Of a DNA stretch of 35,219 nt, positions 8,109 to 15,265 are shown piece after piece. Both the position numbers and the translations under genes were made by a program. The notes under the pieces were generated by a model that was not told the origin of the DNA, did not search any database, and saw only the letters and a program-made list of their open reading frames with translations. Within the stretch, counting starts at the first letter, position 1; the number at the start of each line of letters is the position of its first letter. Origin of the DNA: Prochlorococcus sp. AG-363-B05 (lineage in GTDB: Bacteria; Cyanobacteriota; Cyanobacteriia; PCC-6307; Cyanobiaceae); NCBI GenBank assembly GCA_003278445.1, contig QCFD01000010.1, positions 1 through 35,219 of the forward strand, in the 5' to 3' direction.

Positions 8109-10628
8109 ATGAGCAGCTCCCAGTCACTAGATCTGCGTCTGCCCACCCCAGGATGCTATGCAGATCCTGTTCGGGCTGGCATGGATGCCGATGCAGTCTT
8201 CGACGGAATGACTGAGCATCTCTTTTTCACACTAGGAAAACTAGCCACCTCAGCAAGTCTGAGAGATCTCTACATGGCTTTAAGTTTTGCTGTAAGAGAT
8301 AGATTGATGAGCAGATATTTAACAAGTCAAGAGACAATTAGAGCAAGACCACAAAAAACTGTCGCCTATCTTTCTGCTGAATTTCTTATCGGACCTCAGC
8401 TAAATAATAATTTATTAAATCTAGGTATAAAGAAAGAAGCAGAAGAAGCTCTTAAAAGATTTGGGATTGAATCTCTTAATGACCTATTGGAAGTAGAAGA
8501 AGAACCTGGTCTTGGAAATGGAGGGCTAGGAAGACTGGCCGCATGCTATATGGAATCACTGGCAAGTCTTCAGGTGCCTGCAGTGGGATATGGAATAAGG
8601 TACGAATTTGGTATTTTCAACCAATTAATTAGAGATGGTTGGCAAGTCGAAGTTACTGATAAATGGCTTAAAGGAGGTTGGCCCTGGGAATTACCTCAAC
8701 CAGATGAAGCCTGCTTAGTGGGTTTTGGCGGACAAACTGAGAGTTATACAGATGACAATGGAAATTATCGTTCTAGATGGATTCCAAGTGAACATGCAAT
8801 AGGCGTTCCACATGATGTACCTGTACTTGGATACAGAGTGAACAGCTGTGATCGCTTAAGACTTTGGAGAGCTGATGCAACCGAAAGTTTTGATTTCTAT
8901 GCTTTCAACATTGGTGATTATTACGGTGCTGTTGAAGAGAAAGTTGCTTCCGAAACTCTATCTAAGGTTCTATACCCCAATGATGGAACTGATGAAGGAA
9001 GACGATTGCGTTTGAAGCAACAACATTTTTTTGTTAGTTGTTCCTTGCAGGACATGCTACGAAGTCTAGAAAAGCGTTCCATCCCTATTGAGGATTTTCC
9101 AAATCATTGGACAGTTCAACTTAATGACACTCATCCAGCCATTGCAGTTGCAGAGTTAATGAGACTTCTGATTGATCAACATAGATTGGAATGGGATAAA
9201 GCCTGGGAAATCACCAATAGATCTGTTGCTTATACAAACCACACTTTGTTACCAGAAGCTCTTGAGAAATGGGACCTAAGTTTATTTAGGAACTTATTAC
9301 CTAGACATTTAGAACTTATTTATGAAATAAATAGGAGATTCTTGCAACAAGTAAGACTTAAGTATCCAGGTAACGACTCAATTTTACGGAAACTTTCAAT
9401 TATTGATGAAGATGGAGGAAAAGCTATTCGTATGGCTCATTTAGCGACAATAGGAGCTCATCATGTCAATGGAGTAGCTGCATTACATTCAGATCTAATC
9501 AAGAGACAATTATTACCTGAATTTGCAGAACTCTGGCCTGAAAAATTTACTAATGTTACCAACGGAGTTACGCCACGTAGATGGGTAGCATTAGCAAATC
9601 CTGAACTTTCTAAACTTCTTGATAAAGAAATAGGTCCAAATTGGATTACGAATATGGACCTATTACTTGAGTTAGAAAAAAAAGAAAATGATGCTAATTT
9701 CCTAGATCTTTTCGCTTCAGCCAAACTTTCTGGCAAGAGGAAGCTAGCTGGATATATACACAGGCAAACTGGTGTTCTCGTGGATCCATCAAGTTTATTT
9801 GATGTTCAAGTCAAAAGAATTCACCAATACAAGAGACAGCATTTAAATGCTTTACAAGTTATTGCACAATATCTACGCATTAAAAATGGAATAACAAAAA
9901 ATATTGCTCCACGTACGATTATTTTTGGTGGCAAAGCTGCGCCGGGTTATTTCATGGCGAAATTAATGATTAGATTTATTAATGGAATTGCAGATGTAGT
10001 TAATGCAGATCCTGACATGGATGGCTTACTAAGAGTAGTTTTTCTTCCTGACTACAATGTGAAATTAGGCGAGCAAGTTTATCCAGCCACTGATCTTTCC
10101 GAACAAATTTCTACTGCTGGTAAAGAAGCTTCAGGAACTGGAAATATGAAATTCGCCATGAATGGTGCTTTAACAATTGGAACACTTGATGGGGCGAATG
10201 TAGAAATTAGGGAAAGAGTAGGAGCAGAAAATTTCTTTCTATTTGGAAAGACAGAATCAGAAATCATGGAATTAAGAGATCAAGGTTATAGACCAAATAG
10301 CTTTATTGCAGAATCAAATGAACTTCAAGAAACTCTTAAATTAATAGAAGTTGGTCATTTTAGTAACGGTGATAGTGAACTATTTAGACCAATCATAAAT
10401 ATTTTGACTGGGAACGATCCTTTCTTTGTTATGGCAGACTTTGATGATTACCTTCGCGCACAAGATGAAGTTAGTAAAGCCTGGAAAAAAAGTCAAAAAT
10501 GGAACCGTATGGCTCTTTTAAATACTGCAAGATCAGGCTTTTTCTCATCAGACAGATCAATTCGTGAATATTGTAAATCTATTTGGAAAGTTAAACCTTT
10601 ACCTGTGGAAATAAGTTGTGAAAAATAA
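8109..10628 (+). CDS. glgP: Glycogen phosphorylase
   Basis: This PLP enzyme releases glucose-1-phosphate from the non-reducing ends of glycogen, mobilising the polymer stored by day for use at night. The 839-residue length is typical of GT35 phosphorylases. Landmarks are EPGLGNGGLGRLAACYMES near residue 134, NDTHPAIAVAELMRLL near 337, VKRIHQYKRQHLN near 568, and SGTGNMKFAMNGALTIGTLDGAN near 676, which contains the PLP-binding lysine. The start is the ATG at 8109, which overlaps the stop of a four-codon out-of-frame mini-ORF (ATG at 8101). It is monocistronic and convergent with the next gene, with only four bases between the stops. No allosteric-site assignment was attempted. Confidence 0.97.
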   Translation: MSSSQSLDLRLPTPGCYADPVRAGMDADAVFDGMTEHLFFTLGKLATSASLRDLYMALSFAVRDRLMSRYLTSQETIRARPQKTVAYLSAEFLIGPQLNNNLLNLGIKKEAEEALKRFGIESLNDLLEVEEEPGLGNGGLGRLAACYMESLASLQVPAVGYGIRYEFGIFNQLIRDGWQVEVTDKWLKGGWPWELPQPDEACLVGFGGQTESYTDDNGNYRSRWIPSEHAIGVPHDVPVLGYRVNSCDRLRLWRADATESFDFYAFNIGDYYGAVEEKVASETLSKVLYPNDGTDEGRRLRLKQQHFFVSCSLQDMLRSLEKRSIPIEDFPNHWTVQLNDTHPAIAVAELMRLLIDQHRLEWDKAWEITNRSVAYTNHTLLPEALEKWDLSLFRNLLPRHLELIYEINRRFLQQVRLKYPGNDSILRKLSIIDEDGGKAIRMAHLATIGAHHVNGVAALHSDLIKRQLLPEFAELWPEKFTNVTNGVTPRRWVALANPELSKLLDKEIGPNWITNMDLLLELEKKENDANFLDLFASAKLSGKRKLAGYIHRQTGVLVDPSSLFDVQVKRIHQYKRQHLNALQVIAQYLRIKNGITKNIAPRTIIFGGKAAPGYFMAKLMIRFINGIADVVNADPDMDGLLRVVFLPDYNVKLGEQVYPATDLSEQISTAGKEASGTGNMKFAMNGALTIGTLDGANVEIRERVGAENFFLFGKTESEIMELRDQGYRPNSFIAESNELQETLKLIEVGHFSNGDSELFRPIINILTGNDPFFVMADFDDYLRAQDEVSKAWKKSQKWNRMALLNTARSGFFSSDRSIREYCKSIWKVKPLPVEISCEK

Positions 10629-10632
10629 CTAT

Positions 10633-11094
10633 CTATTTATCAGGCAAATCTGGAGTTTGATGTAATAATCTATTCAATCTTAATCTATCAATATTTAATG
10701 GATCTGGGGCAAGTTCTCCTGCAATTTCTCTGAATTTATCTTCAACTTCTTGAGGAACTTTGACATCAAAAACTCTTTCCATCAGAGCCTCAATAGAATA
10801 TAAATGAGCATTAATATTTTCCAGATCTGAGATCACCTGTGAAATAGATTTTTCTTTTTTCTCAATAGTTCCAGTTTTCCAGTTCTCTTCACAATTAGAG
10901 GATGAATGTGAATTAATTTGCTTTTGCAAATCTTCTACAACTCGTCCGCATAAAGTTCTAAATGATTGAAGCGCCGCCCAATTTATCTCTTGCTGTTGAC
11001 GCAAAGTTGGAAACTCTCTAATTAAGCGATCATGCTCTCTATAAAATCTGAGACAATCAGGGCATTGGCATGGTTCTTCAGGCACCTTAATCAA
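10633..11094 (-). CDS. Unrecognised protein with N-terminal CxCxxC motif
   Basis: I do not recognise a named family. The 153-residue soluble protein begins with EEPCQCPDCLRFY near residue 8, a compact CxCxxC cluster that could bind zinc or be redox active, although no second cysteine pair follows closely enough to complete a standard zinc ribbon. The middle is charged and likely helical, and residues from about 105 on (QEVEDKFREIAGELAPDP) look like an ordered helical tail. The start is non-ATG: TTG at 11094 or GTG at 11085, since an in-frame stop lies at 11101-11103. It sits 28 bp downstream of another unknown gene on the same strand and is probably translated in series with it. Confidence 0.7.
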   Translation of the reverse strand: MIKVPEEPCQCPDCLRFYREHDRLIREFPTLRQQQEINWAALQSFRTLCGRVVEDLQKQINSHSSSNCEENWKTGTIEKKEKSISQVISDLENINAHLYSIEALMERVFDVKVPQEVEDKFREIAGELAPDPLNIDRLRLNRLLHQTPDLPDK

Positions 11095-11122
11095 GGCAGC
11101 TTATCAACCATCATTGCATTTA

Positions 11123-11461
11123 TTAGGCCGTCATAGGGGGCTCACCCTTAAAAAAGTCTCCTGCACCATCGTTATTATTTAAATCAGAGCTCTCAGGAAG
11201 GGGTATTTCAATGCTAGAAACTATTTGAATAACATCGCGTAATCTCATTGAGTCAGCGAACCATCCCATAGCCTGTTCTAAATCATTCCTTCCTTCAGCA
11301 TCATTAGCTTGATCCTCATGTGCTTCAGCTAAAAGTGTTAACCAACATAAACATCTTGCTTGGACAACTGATAAATCTAAATCAGTTGGTTGGGATTTAG
11401 ATATATGCTCACTCTCTTGTTGAACAAGTAATCGTAAGCGAAGATCGTGAAGCTGGGCCAT
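11123..11461 (-). CDS. Unrecognised 112-residue helical protein
   Basis: The product is not assigned to a family. It is acidic and probably all-helical. From residue 26, LDLSVVQARCLCWLTLLAEAHEDQANDA followed by DLEQAMGWFADSMRLRDVIQIV looks like paired amphipathic helices, as in TPR-like or four-helix proteins. The C-terminal 25 residues are low complexity (SSDLNNNDGAG) and probably disordered. There is no signal peptide or membrane segment. It starts at the ATG at 11461, about 100 bp downstream of tRNA-Arg on the same strand, and is followed by the CxCxxC protein gene. A weak TTGACT-like -35 is seen on the minus strand in the gap, so it may have its own promoter. Confidence 0.68.
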   Translation of the reverse strand: MAQLHDLRLRLLVQQESEHISKSQPTDLDLSVVQARCLCWLTLLAEAHEDQANDAEGRNDLEQAMGWFADSMRLRDVIQIVSSIEIPLPESSDLNNNDGAGDFFKGEPPMTA

Positions 11462-11561
11462 GTTGACTGATTCACTACACCAACGCTAGCGAGAGAGTCA
11501 AGATTTTGCACACCCACCACATATAGGACTACATTTTTTTAGTTTTAGTTTATTTTTCAGA

Positions 11562-11635
11562 CGGGGCTGGCGGGACTTGAACCCACGACCTACGGTTTAG
11601 GAAACCGTCGCTCTATCCAACTGAGCTACAGCCCC
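11562..11635 (-). tRNA. tRNA-Arg (anticodon CCT)
   Basis: The minus strand folds as a full 74-nt cloverleaf. The acceptor arm GGGGCTG pairs with CAGCCCC, the D arm is GCTC/GAGC, the anticodon stem is ACGGT/ACCGT around loop TTCCTAA, and the T arm is GTGGG/CCCGC with loop TTCAAGT. The discriminator base is G and no CCA is encoded. Anticodon CCT reads AGG. It lies head to head with rnpB, with about 30 bp between their 5' ends. Confidence 0.97.
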
Positions 11636-11664
11636 CTTTAATTAATTATGCCTTGAGGCATGAT

Positions 11665-12068
11665 GGAGTTGAAAGCAGGGGAGGCAATCGCAATTGAACT
11701 TCAGCACAAACTGAATTCTATTGAGGAAAGTCCGGGCTCCTATTTGGCCAGGCTTGCTGGGTAATTCCCAGTGCGGGCGACCGTGAGGATAGTGCCACAG
11801 AAATACACCGCCTAATGCTTCATCGGGATATCCCATAAGCATGGTAAGGGTGCAAAGGTGCGGTAAAAGCGCACCAGCAGTATCGAGAGGTACTGGCTAG
11901 GTAAACCCCGGCTAGGAGCAAGGCGAGGGACTCAGGATGGCCATAGACCAAGTTCCTGATTTGTGCCGCTTGAGGCTATTGGTAACAATAGTCCCAGATA
12001 GATGATTACCCATTCACTTCCTAAAAAAAGAAGAATGAACAGAACCCGGCTTATGACCTGCTTTCACT
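11665..12068 (+). ncRNA. rnpB: RNase P RNA
   Basis: This is the catalytic RNA of RNase P, which removes 5' leaders from tRNA precursors. The conserved P4/CR-I segment GAGGAAAGTCCGGGCTCC is at 11723-11740, the ACAGAAATACACCGCC core follows near 11797, GGTAAGGGTGCAAAGGTGCGG lies near 11843, the cyanobacterial GGTAAACCCCGGCTAGG near 11900, and the 3' ACAGAACCCGGCTTATG near 12039. Helix P1 pairs GAAAGCAGG (11671-11679) with CCTGCTTTC (12057-12065). Ends are placed a few bases outside P1 and are approximate. A TGCC-TTGA-GGCA stem (11649-11660) just upstream may belong to the precursor. The 66-codon frame on the opposite strand here is not a gene. Confidence 0.97.
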
Positions 12069-12142
12069 TTCTTGATTTTAACTAAAGAAAAACATCCAAA
12101 ATCTTATCAATTTGTCAATTCAATTATAAGCCTTGAAAAATC

Positions 12143-12886
12143 ATGAAAATTCCCAAGCAAAGAGCAGACGAAATAATTAACTTTATTAAAAGTCTAAATT
12201 TAGATAACAAGTATCAACAAGAATTTACTAATGAAAAAATAATAAATATTGGATATATTAATGAGTCTTTAACTCATAGTTCAGCAAATAGTAAAGTTAA
12301 TTATGAAAAGTTTGAATTTCTTGGAGATGCCGTACTAAGACTTATTGCATCAGACTTCATCAAAAAGAAATATCCCAATATGCAAGTTGGAGAAAGGTCT
12401 GAACTTCGTTCACATCTTGTAAGTGATCAATGGTTAGCAAAAGTTGGTAACAAAATAAACATTAAAAGCGTTTTAATCATTGGTCAAAAAGCTCTTAAAG
12501 ATACATCAGCAAACGCAACTATTCAAGCAGAGGCAACAGAGGCACTAATAGGAGCTCTATATGAAAGTATTACTATTTTAGATCCTATTAAAAATTGGCT
12601 TATTCCATTCTGGGAAGAAACAAGTAAAGCAGTTCTAGCTGATCCTCATAGGCAAAACTACAAATCAGCACTACAAGAATGGACCCAAAGTAAAGGCTGG
12701 TCAATCCCTACATACAAAACAACTGAAATCGACAAAAAGCATAACAATCATAAAAGATTTTTTTGTACTGTTTACATAAAAGATCGATCTATAGCAGAAG
12801 GCTTGGGAAAGTCAATTAAACAAGCAGAAAAAGATGCAGCTCATAAAGCTTTAAAATATTTAAATAAGAATTTAATTAATCTATAA
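12143..12886 (+). CDS. rnc: Ribonuclease III
   Basis: RNase III cuts double-stranded RNA in rRNA precursors, structured mRNAs and sense-antisense duplexes. The 247-residue protein has an N-terminal nuclease domain with the signature FEFLGDAVLRLIASDFI near residue 59 and VGERSELRSHLVS near 84, then QAEATEALIGALYES near 128. A double-stranded RNA-binding domain runs from about residue 171 (NYKSALQEWTQSKGW) to the end. The metal ligand that is Asp114 in E. coli (LAD.. EA) appears here as Glu (QAEATEA), a conservative change, while the following Glu is kept. The start ATG at 12143 lies 75 bp after RNase P RNA. It is convergent with the ndhS-like gene. Confidence 0.94.
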   Translation: MKIPKQRADEIINFIKSLNLDNKYQQEFTNEKIINIGYINESLTHSSANSKVNYEKFEFLGDAVLRLIASDFIKKKYPNMQVGERSELRSHLVSDQWLAKVGNKINIKSVLIIGQKALKDTSANATIQAEATEALIGALYESITILDPIKNWLIPFWEETSKAVLADPHRQNYKSALQEWTQSKGWSIPTYKTTEIDKKHNNHKRFFCTVYIKDRSIAEGLGKSIKQAEKDAAHKALKYLNKNLINL

Positions 12887-12916
12887 TAGATAAATTTTTA
12901 CAAAGTTTACAAAGTC

Positions 12917-13105
12917 TTACTTACTTTTCAAAAGATCTTTCATCGGTAATGTGAGTAGTTTATCCCAATTACCTCCTTCAAAAAGCACTGCGGCTTTATC
13001 TCCACTTATTCTCTGAACAAATCCTATATAACCGTTATAAATTGACTCTTGGTTATTAACAGTTACTGTTGTTCCAGGCAGAATAGGTTCTTTTGAATCA
13101 GTCAT
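12917..13105 (-). CDS. ndhS: NAD(P)H-quinone oxidoreductase subunit S (NdhS-like)
   Basis: This 62-residue protein resembles NdhS, the small peripheral subunit of the cyanobacterial and chloroplast NDH-1 complex that helps dock reduced ferredoxin for cyclic electron flow around photosystem I. The diagnostic part is the SH3-like barrel: LPGTTVTVNN near residue 9, GFVQRISGDKAAVLFEGG near 28, then NWDKLLTLPMKDLL. The near-invariant VLFEGGNWDKL segment is what I recognise (family formerly DUF3252). It begins at the ATG at 13105. It is a single gene on the minus strand between rnc and rimM. The assignment rests on recall of the family pattern, not on an alignment. Confidence 0.78.
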   Translation of the reverse strand: MTDSKEPILPGTTVTVNNQESIYNGYIGFVQRISGDKAAVLFEGGNWDKLLTLPMKDLLKSK

Positions 13106-13152
13106 AATAAAAAATATACAAATAAACCATCAGGAGAATTCTACTCATAAAA

Positions 13153-13683
13153 ATGAAAAAAGAAGATAAATGGATGTCTATAGGTAAAATTGTTGCCCCC
13201 CAGGGTTTAAAAGGAGATATTCGAATTAAACCTAGCAGCGAATTTCCAGAAAGGTTTACCAAACCAGGAAAACGTTGGATTCAAAGAGCTAACGAATTGC
13301 CCACTGAAATAAAATTAATCAAAGGTAAACTTATCCCAGGTAAATCCATCTACGTCGTTTCTATCGAAGGAGTATCAAATAGGAGTTCTGCAGAAAAAAT
13401 TATAGGCTGGAATTTAGTCATACCAGCTAATAGCAGACCAAAATTAAATAATGATGAATATCATTACTTAGATCTAATTGGTTTAGAAGCGAGAATAGGA
13501 GCAAAAAAAACTTTAATTGGCCATGTAAGTGACTTAATTAAGGGGGGCAATGATCTTCTAGAGATAGAATTAATAGAAGGTAAAAAAGTTTTGGTACCTT
13601 TTGTTAAAGAAATTGTCCCAGAAATAGAAATCAAAGAAAAATGGCTTCTCATCACTCCACCAACTGGTTTACTGGAACTCTAG
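13153..13683 (+). CDS. rimM: Ribosome maturation factor RimM
   Basis: RimM binds ribosomal protein S19 and helps the 30S head domain to mature. The 176-residue protein has an N-terminal RimM barrel beginning SIGKIVAPQGLKGDIRIKP near residue 9, with the characteristic G-K-I-V-x-x-x-G-x-x-G pattern, and a C-terminal PRC-barrel with YHYLDLIGLEA near 103 and VPFVKEIVPEIEI near 149. It starts at the ATG at 13153, 47 bp from the divergent ndhS-like gene. It is followed 57 bp later by manC on the same strand and may be co-transcribed with it. Confidence 0.95.
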   Translation: MKKEDKWMSIGKIVAPQGLKGDIRIKPSSEFPERFTKPGKRWIQRANELPTEIKLIKGKLIPGKSIYVVSIEGVSNRSSAEKIIGWNLVIPANSRPKLNNDEYHYLDLIGLEARIGAKKTLIGHVSDLIKGGNDLLEIELIEGKKVLVPFVKEIVPEIEIKEKWLLITPPTGLLEL

Positions 13684-13740
13684 AACGCATTTGTTTATTG
13701 AACCAGACAATCAAACGTGAACCAAAAGTTCTTTATTGAT

Positions 13741-15192
13741 ATGACTGAAAAAGCAATAATTCCTGTAATACTTAGCGGTGGGTCGGGGACAAGACTGTGG
13801 CCACTCTCAAGAGAAAGTTATCCAAAACAATTTCTAGCCCTAGATTCACGCACTGAGAAAACTCTATTACAGAAAACCTATGAAAGGCTCATTGGCTTAG
13901 ATGGACTTCAAAATCCAATAATTCTATGTAATGCGGATCATAGATTTATAGTTGCAGAACAATTTAGACAGATAAATACAGATCCCCAAGCAATCATTCT
14001 TGAACCTATAGGACGCAATACTGCGCCAGCTATAGCTGTTGCAGCTCTTCAAGCAATTTCTTCAGGTAAAGATCCTTTGTTATTAATCTTGGCAGCTGAT
14101 CACTTAATAGAAAATATTATTGAATTTAAAAAAGTTATTCAATCTGCAAAAACTTATGCAAACCAAGGGAGACTAGTAACTTTTGGTATTGTTCCAACCT
14201 GTGCAGAAACTGGTTACGGTTACATTGAAGCGAAACAATCTGTTGATCAAAAAGATGAAATAACTGGTTTAGAAATAAGAAATTTCATAGAAAAACCAAA
14301 CAAAGAGAAAGCTGAAAAATTAATTAAAGATTCTAGCTATACATGGAATAGTGGAATGTTTCTTTTCAAAGCAAGTTCAATAATAAATGAATTAGAAAAA
14401 TTTGTCCCAGAGATAGTTAAATATTGCAAAATTGCAATTGAGAAAGATGTAGTGGATCTTGATTTTCTACGATTAGAGGCAGGATCATTCCAAAAATGTC
14501 CCAAAGTGTCTATAGATGTTGCTGTAATGGAAAAAACAAAATTAGGCACGGTTCTTCCTCTAAAAGCAGGATGGAGTGATATAGGAAGCTGGAAATCTTT
14601 ATGGGATATTAGTCATAAAGATGATGATGGAAATTATATAAATGGTAGGATAATCAGTGAAAAAAGTAAAAACTGCTTTTTAAAAAGTGAACAGCGTCTT
14701 ATAGTAGGCTTAGGGATAGAAAACTTAATAGTTGTAGATACAAATGACGCTATCTTAGTTGCGAATAAAGAACATTCTCATGATATTGGCAATATAATTA
14801 AAAATCTTGATTCTTCTAAATTTCCAGAGGGGAAAATTCATAAAAAAATCTATAGACCTTGGGGAAATTACACTACAATCGGTGAAGGTAATAGATGGCA
14901 TGTAAAACTTATCGAAGTGAAACCGAATGCTTCTCTTTCATTACAAATGCATCATCATAGAGCAGAACATTGGATTATAGTTAATGGAACAGCATTAGTT
15001 GAAAAAAATGGAGAAGAACAACTTCTAAGTGAAAATCAAAGTACATTTATTCCTTTAGGTTGTAAACACAGATTAAGCAATCCTGGATTAATGAAACTTG
15101 AGCTTATAGAAGTTCAAAGTGGTACTTATTTAGACGAAAGTGATATCATTCGTTTTGAAGATTCTTATGGAAGAATAAAAAATATTGTTTAA
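13741..15192 (+). CDS. manC: Mannose-1-phosphate guanylyltransferase / mannose-6-phosphate isomerase
   Basis: This bifunctional type II enzyme makes GDP-mannose for cell-surface polysaccharide. It converts fructose-6-phosphate to mannose-6-phosphate and transfers GMP to mannose-1-phosphate. The N-terminal nucleotidyltransferase domain opens with IPVILSGGSGTRLWPLSR and YPKQF. The C-terminal cupin starts near residue 370 with RPWGNYTTI, and SLQMHHHRAEHWI supplies zinc ligands, completed by a histidine in CKHRLSNPG. From the ATG at 13741 it is 483 residues; the frame also opens at a GTG at 13717, which adds MNQKFFID. The ATG is preferred because family members usually begin just before the IPVIL strand. 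No clear Shine-Dalgarno precedes either start. Confidence 0.92.
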   Translation: MTEKAIIPVILSGGSGTRLWPLSRESYPKQFLALDSRTEKTLLQKTYERLIGLDGLQNPIILCNADHRFIVAEQFRQINTDPQAIILEPIGRNTAPAIAVAALQAISSGKDPLLLILAADHLIENIIEFKKVIQSAKTYANQGRLVTFGIVPTCAETGYGYIEAKQSVDQKDEITGLEIRNFIEKPNKEKAEKLIKDSSYTWNSGMFLFKASSIINELEKFVPEIVKYCKIAIEKDVVDLDFLRLEAGSFQKCPKVSIDVAVMEKTKLGTVLPLKAGWSDIGSWKSLWDISHKDDDGNYINGRIISEKSKNCFLKSEQRLIVGLGIENLIVVDTNDAILVANKEHSHDIGNIIKNLDSSKFPEGKIHKKIYRPWGNYTTIGEGNRWHVKLIEVKPNASLSLQMHHHRAEHWIIVNGTALVEKNGEEQLLSENQSTFIPLGCKHRLSNPGLMKLELIEVQSGTYLDESDIIRFEDSYGRIKNIV

Positions 15193-15265
15193 GAAAACCA
15201 ATAAAATATATTTAATTCATCAAATTATTTGATAAGGATAGATTGATTTTTATAAATTCTGAGTG

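Noticed and set aside
11642-11842. 66-codon open frame on the minus strand
   Set aside because: It lies wholly within RNase P RNA and its immediate upstream region, whose conserved bases explain the sequence.
12895-12912. Direct repeat TTTACAAAG x2 resembling an HLR1 (RpaB-binding) site
   Set aside because: The repeats have a 9-bp period instead of the HLR1 spacing of 10, and the site lies between two converging 3' ends, not at a promoter.
15219-15233. ATCAAAT/ATTTGAT palindrome between manC and glmS as a terminator
   Set aside because: Only one base separates the arms, the pairing is almost all A-T, and the nearest T-run is over 10 bases away.
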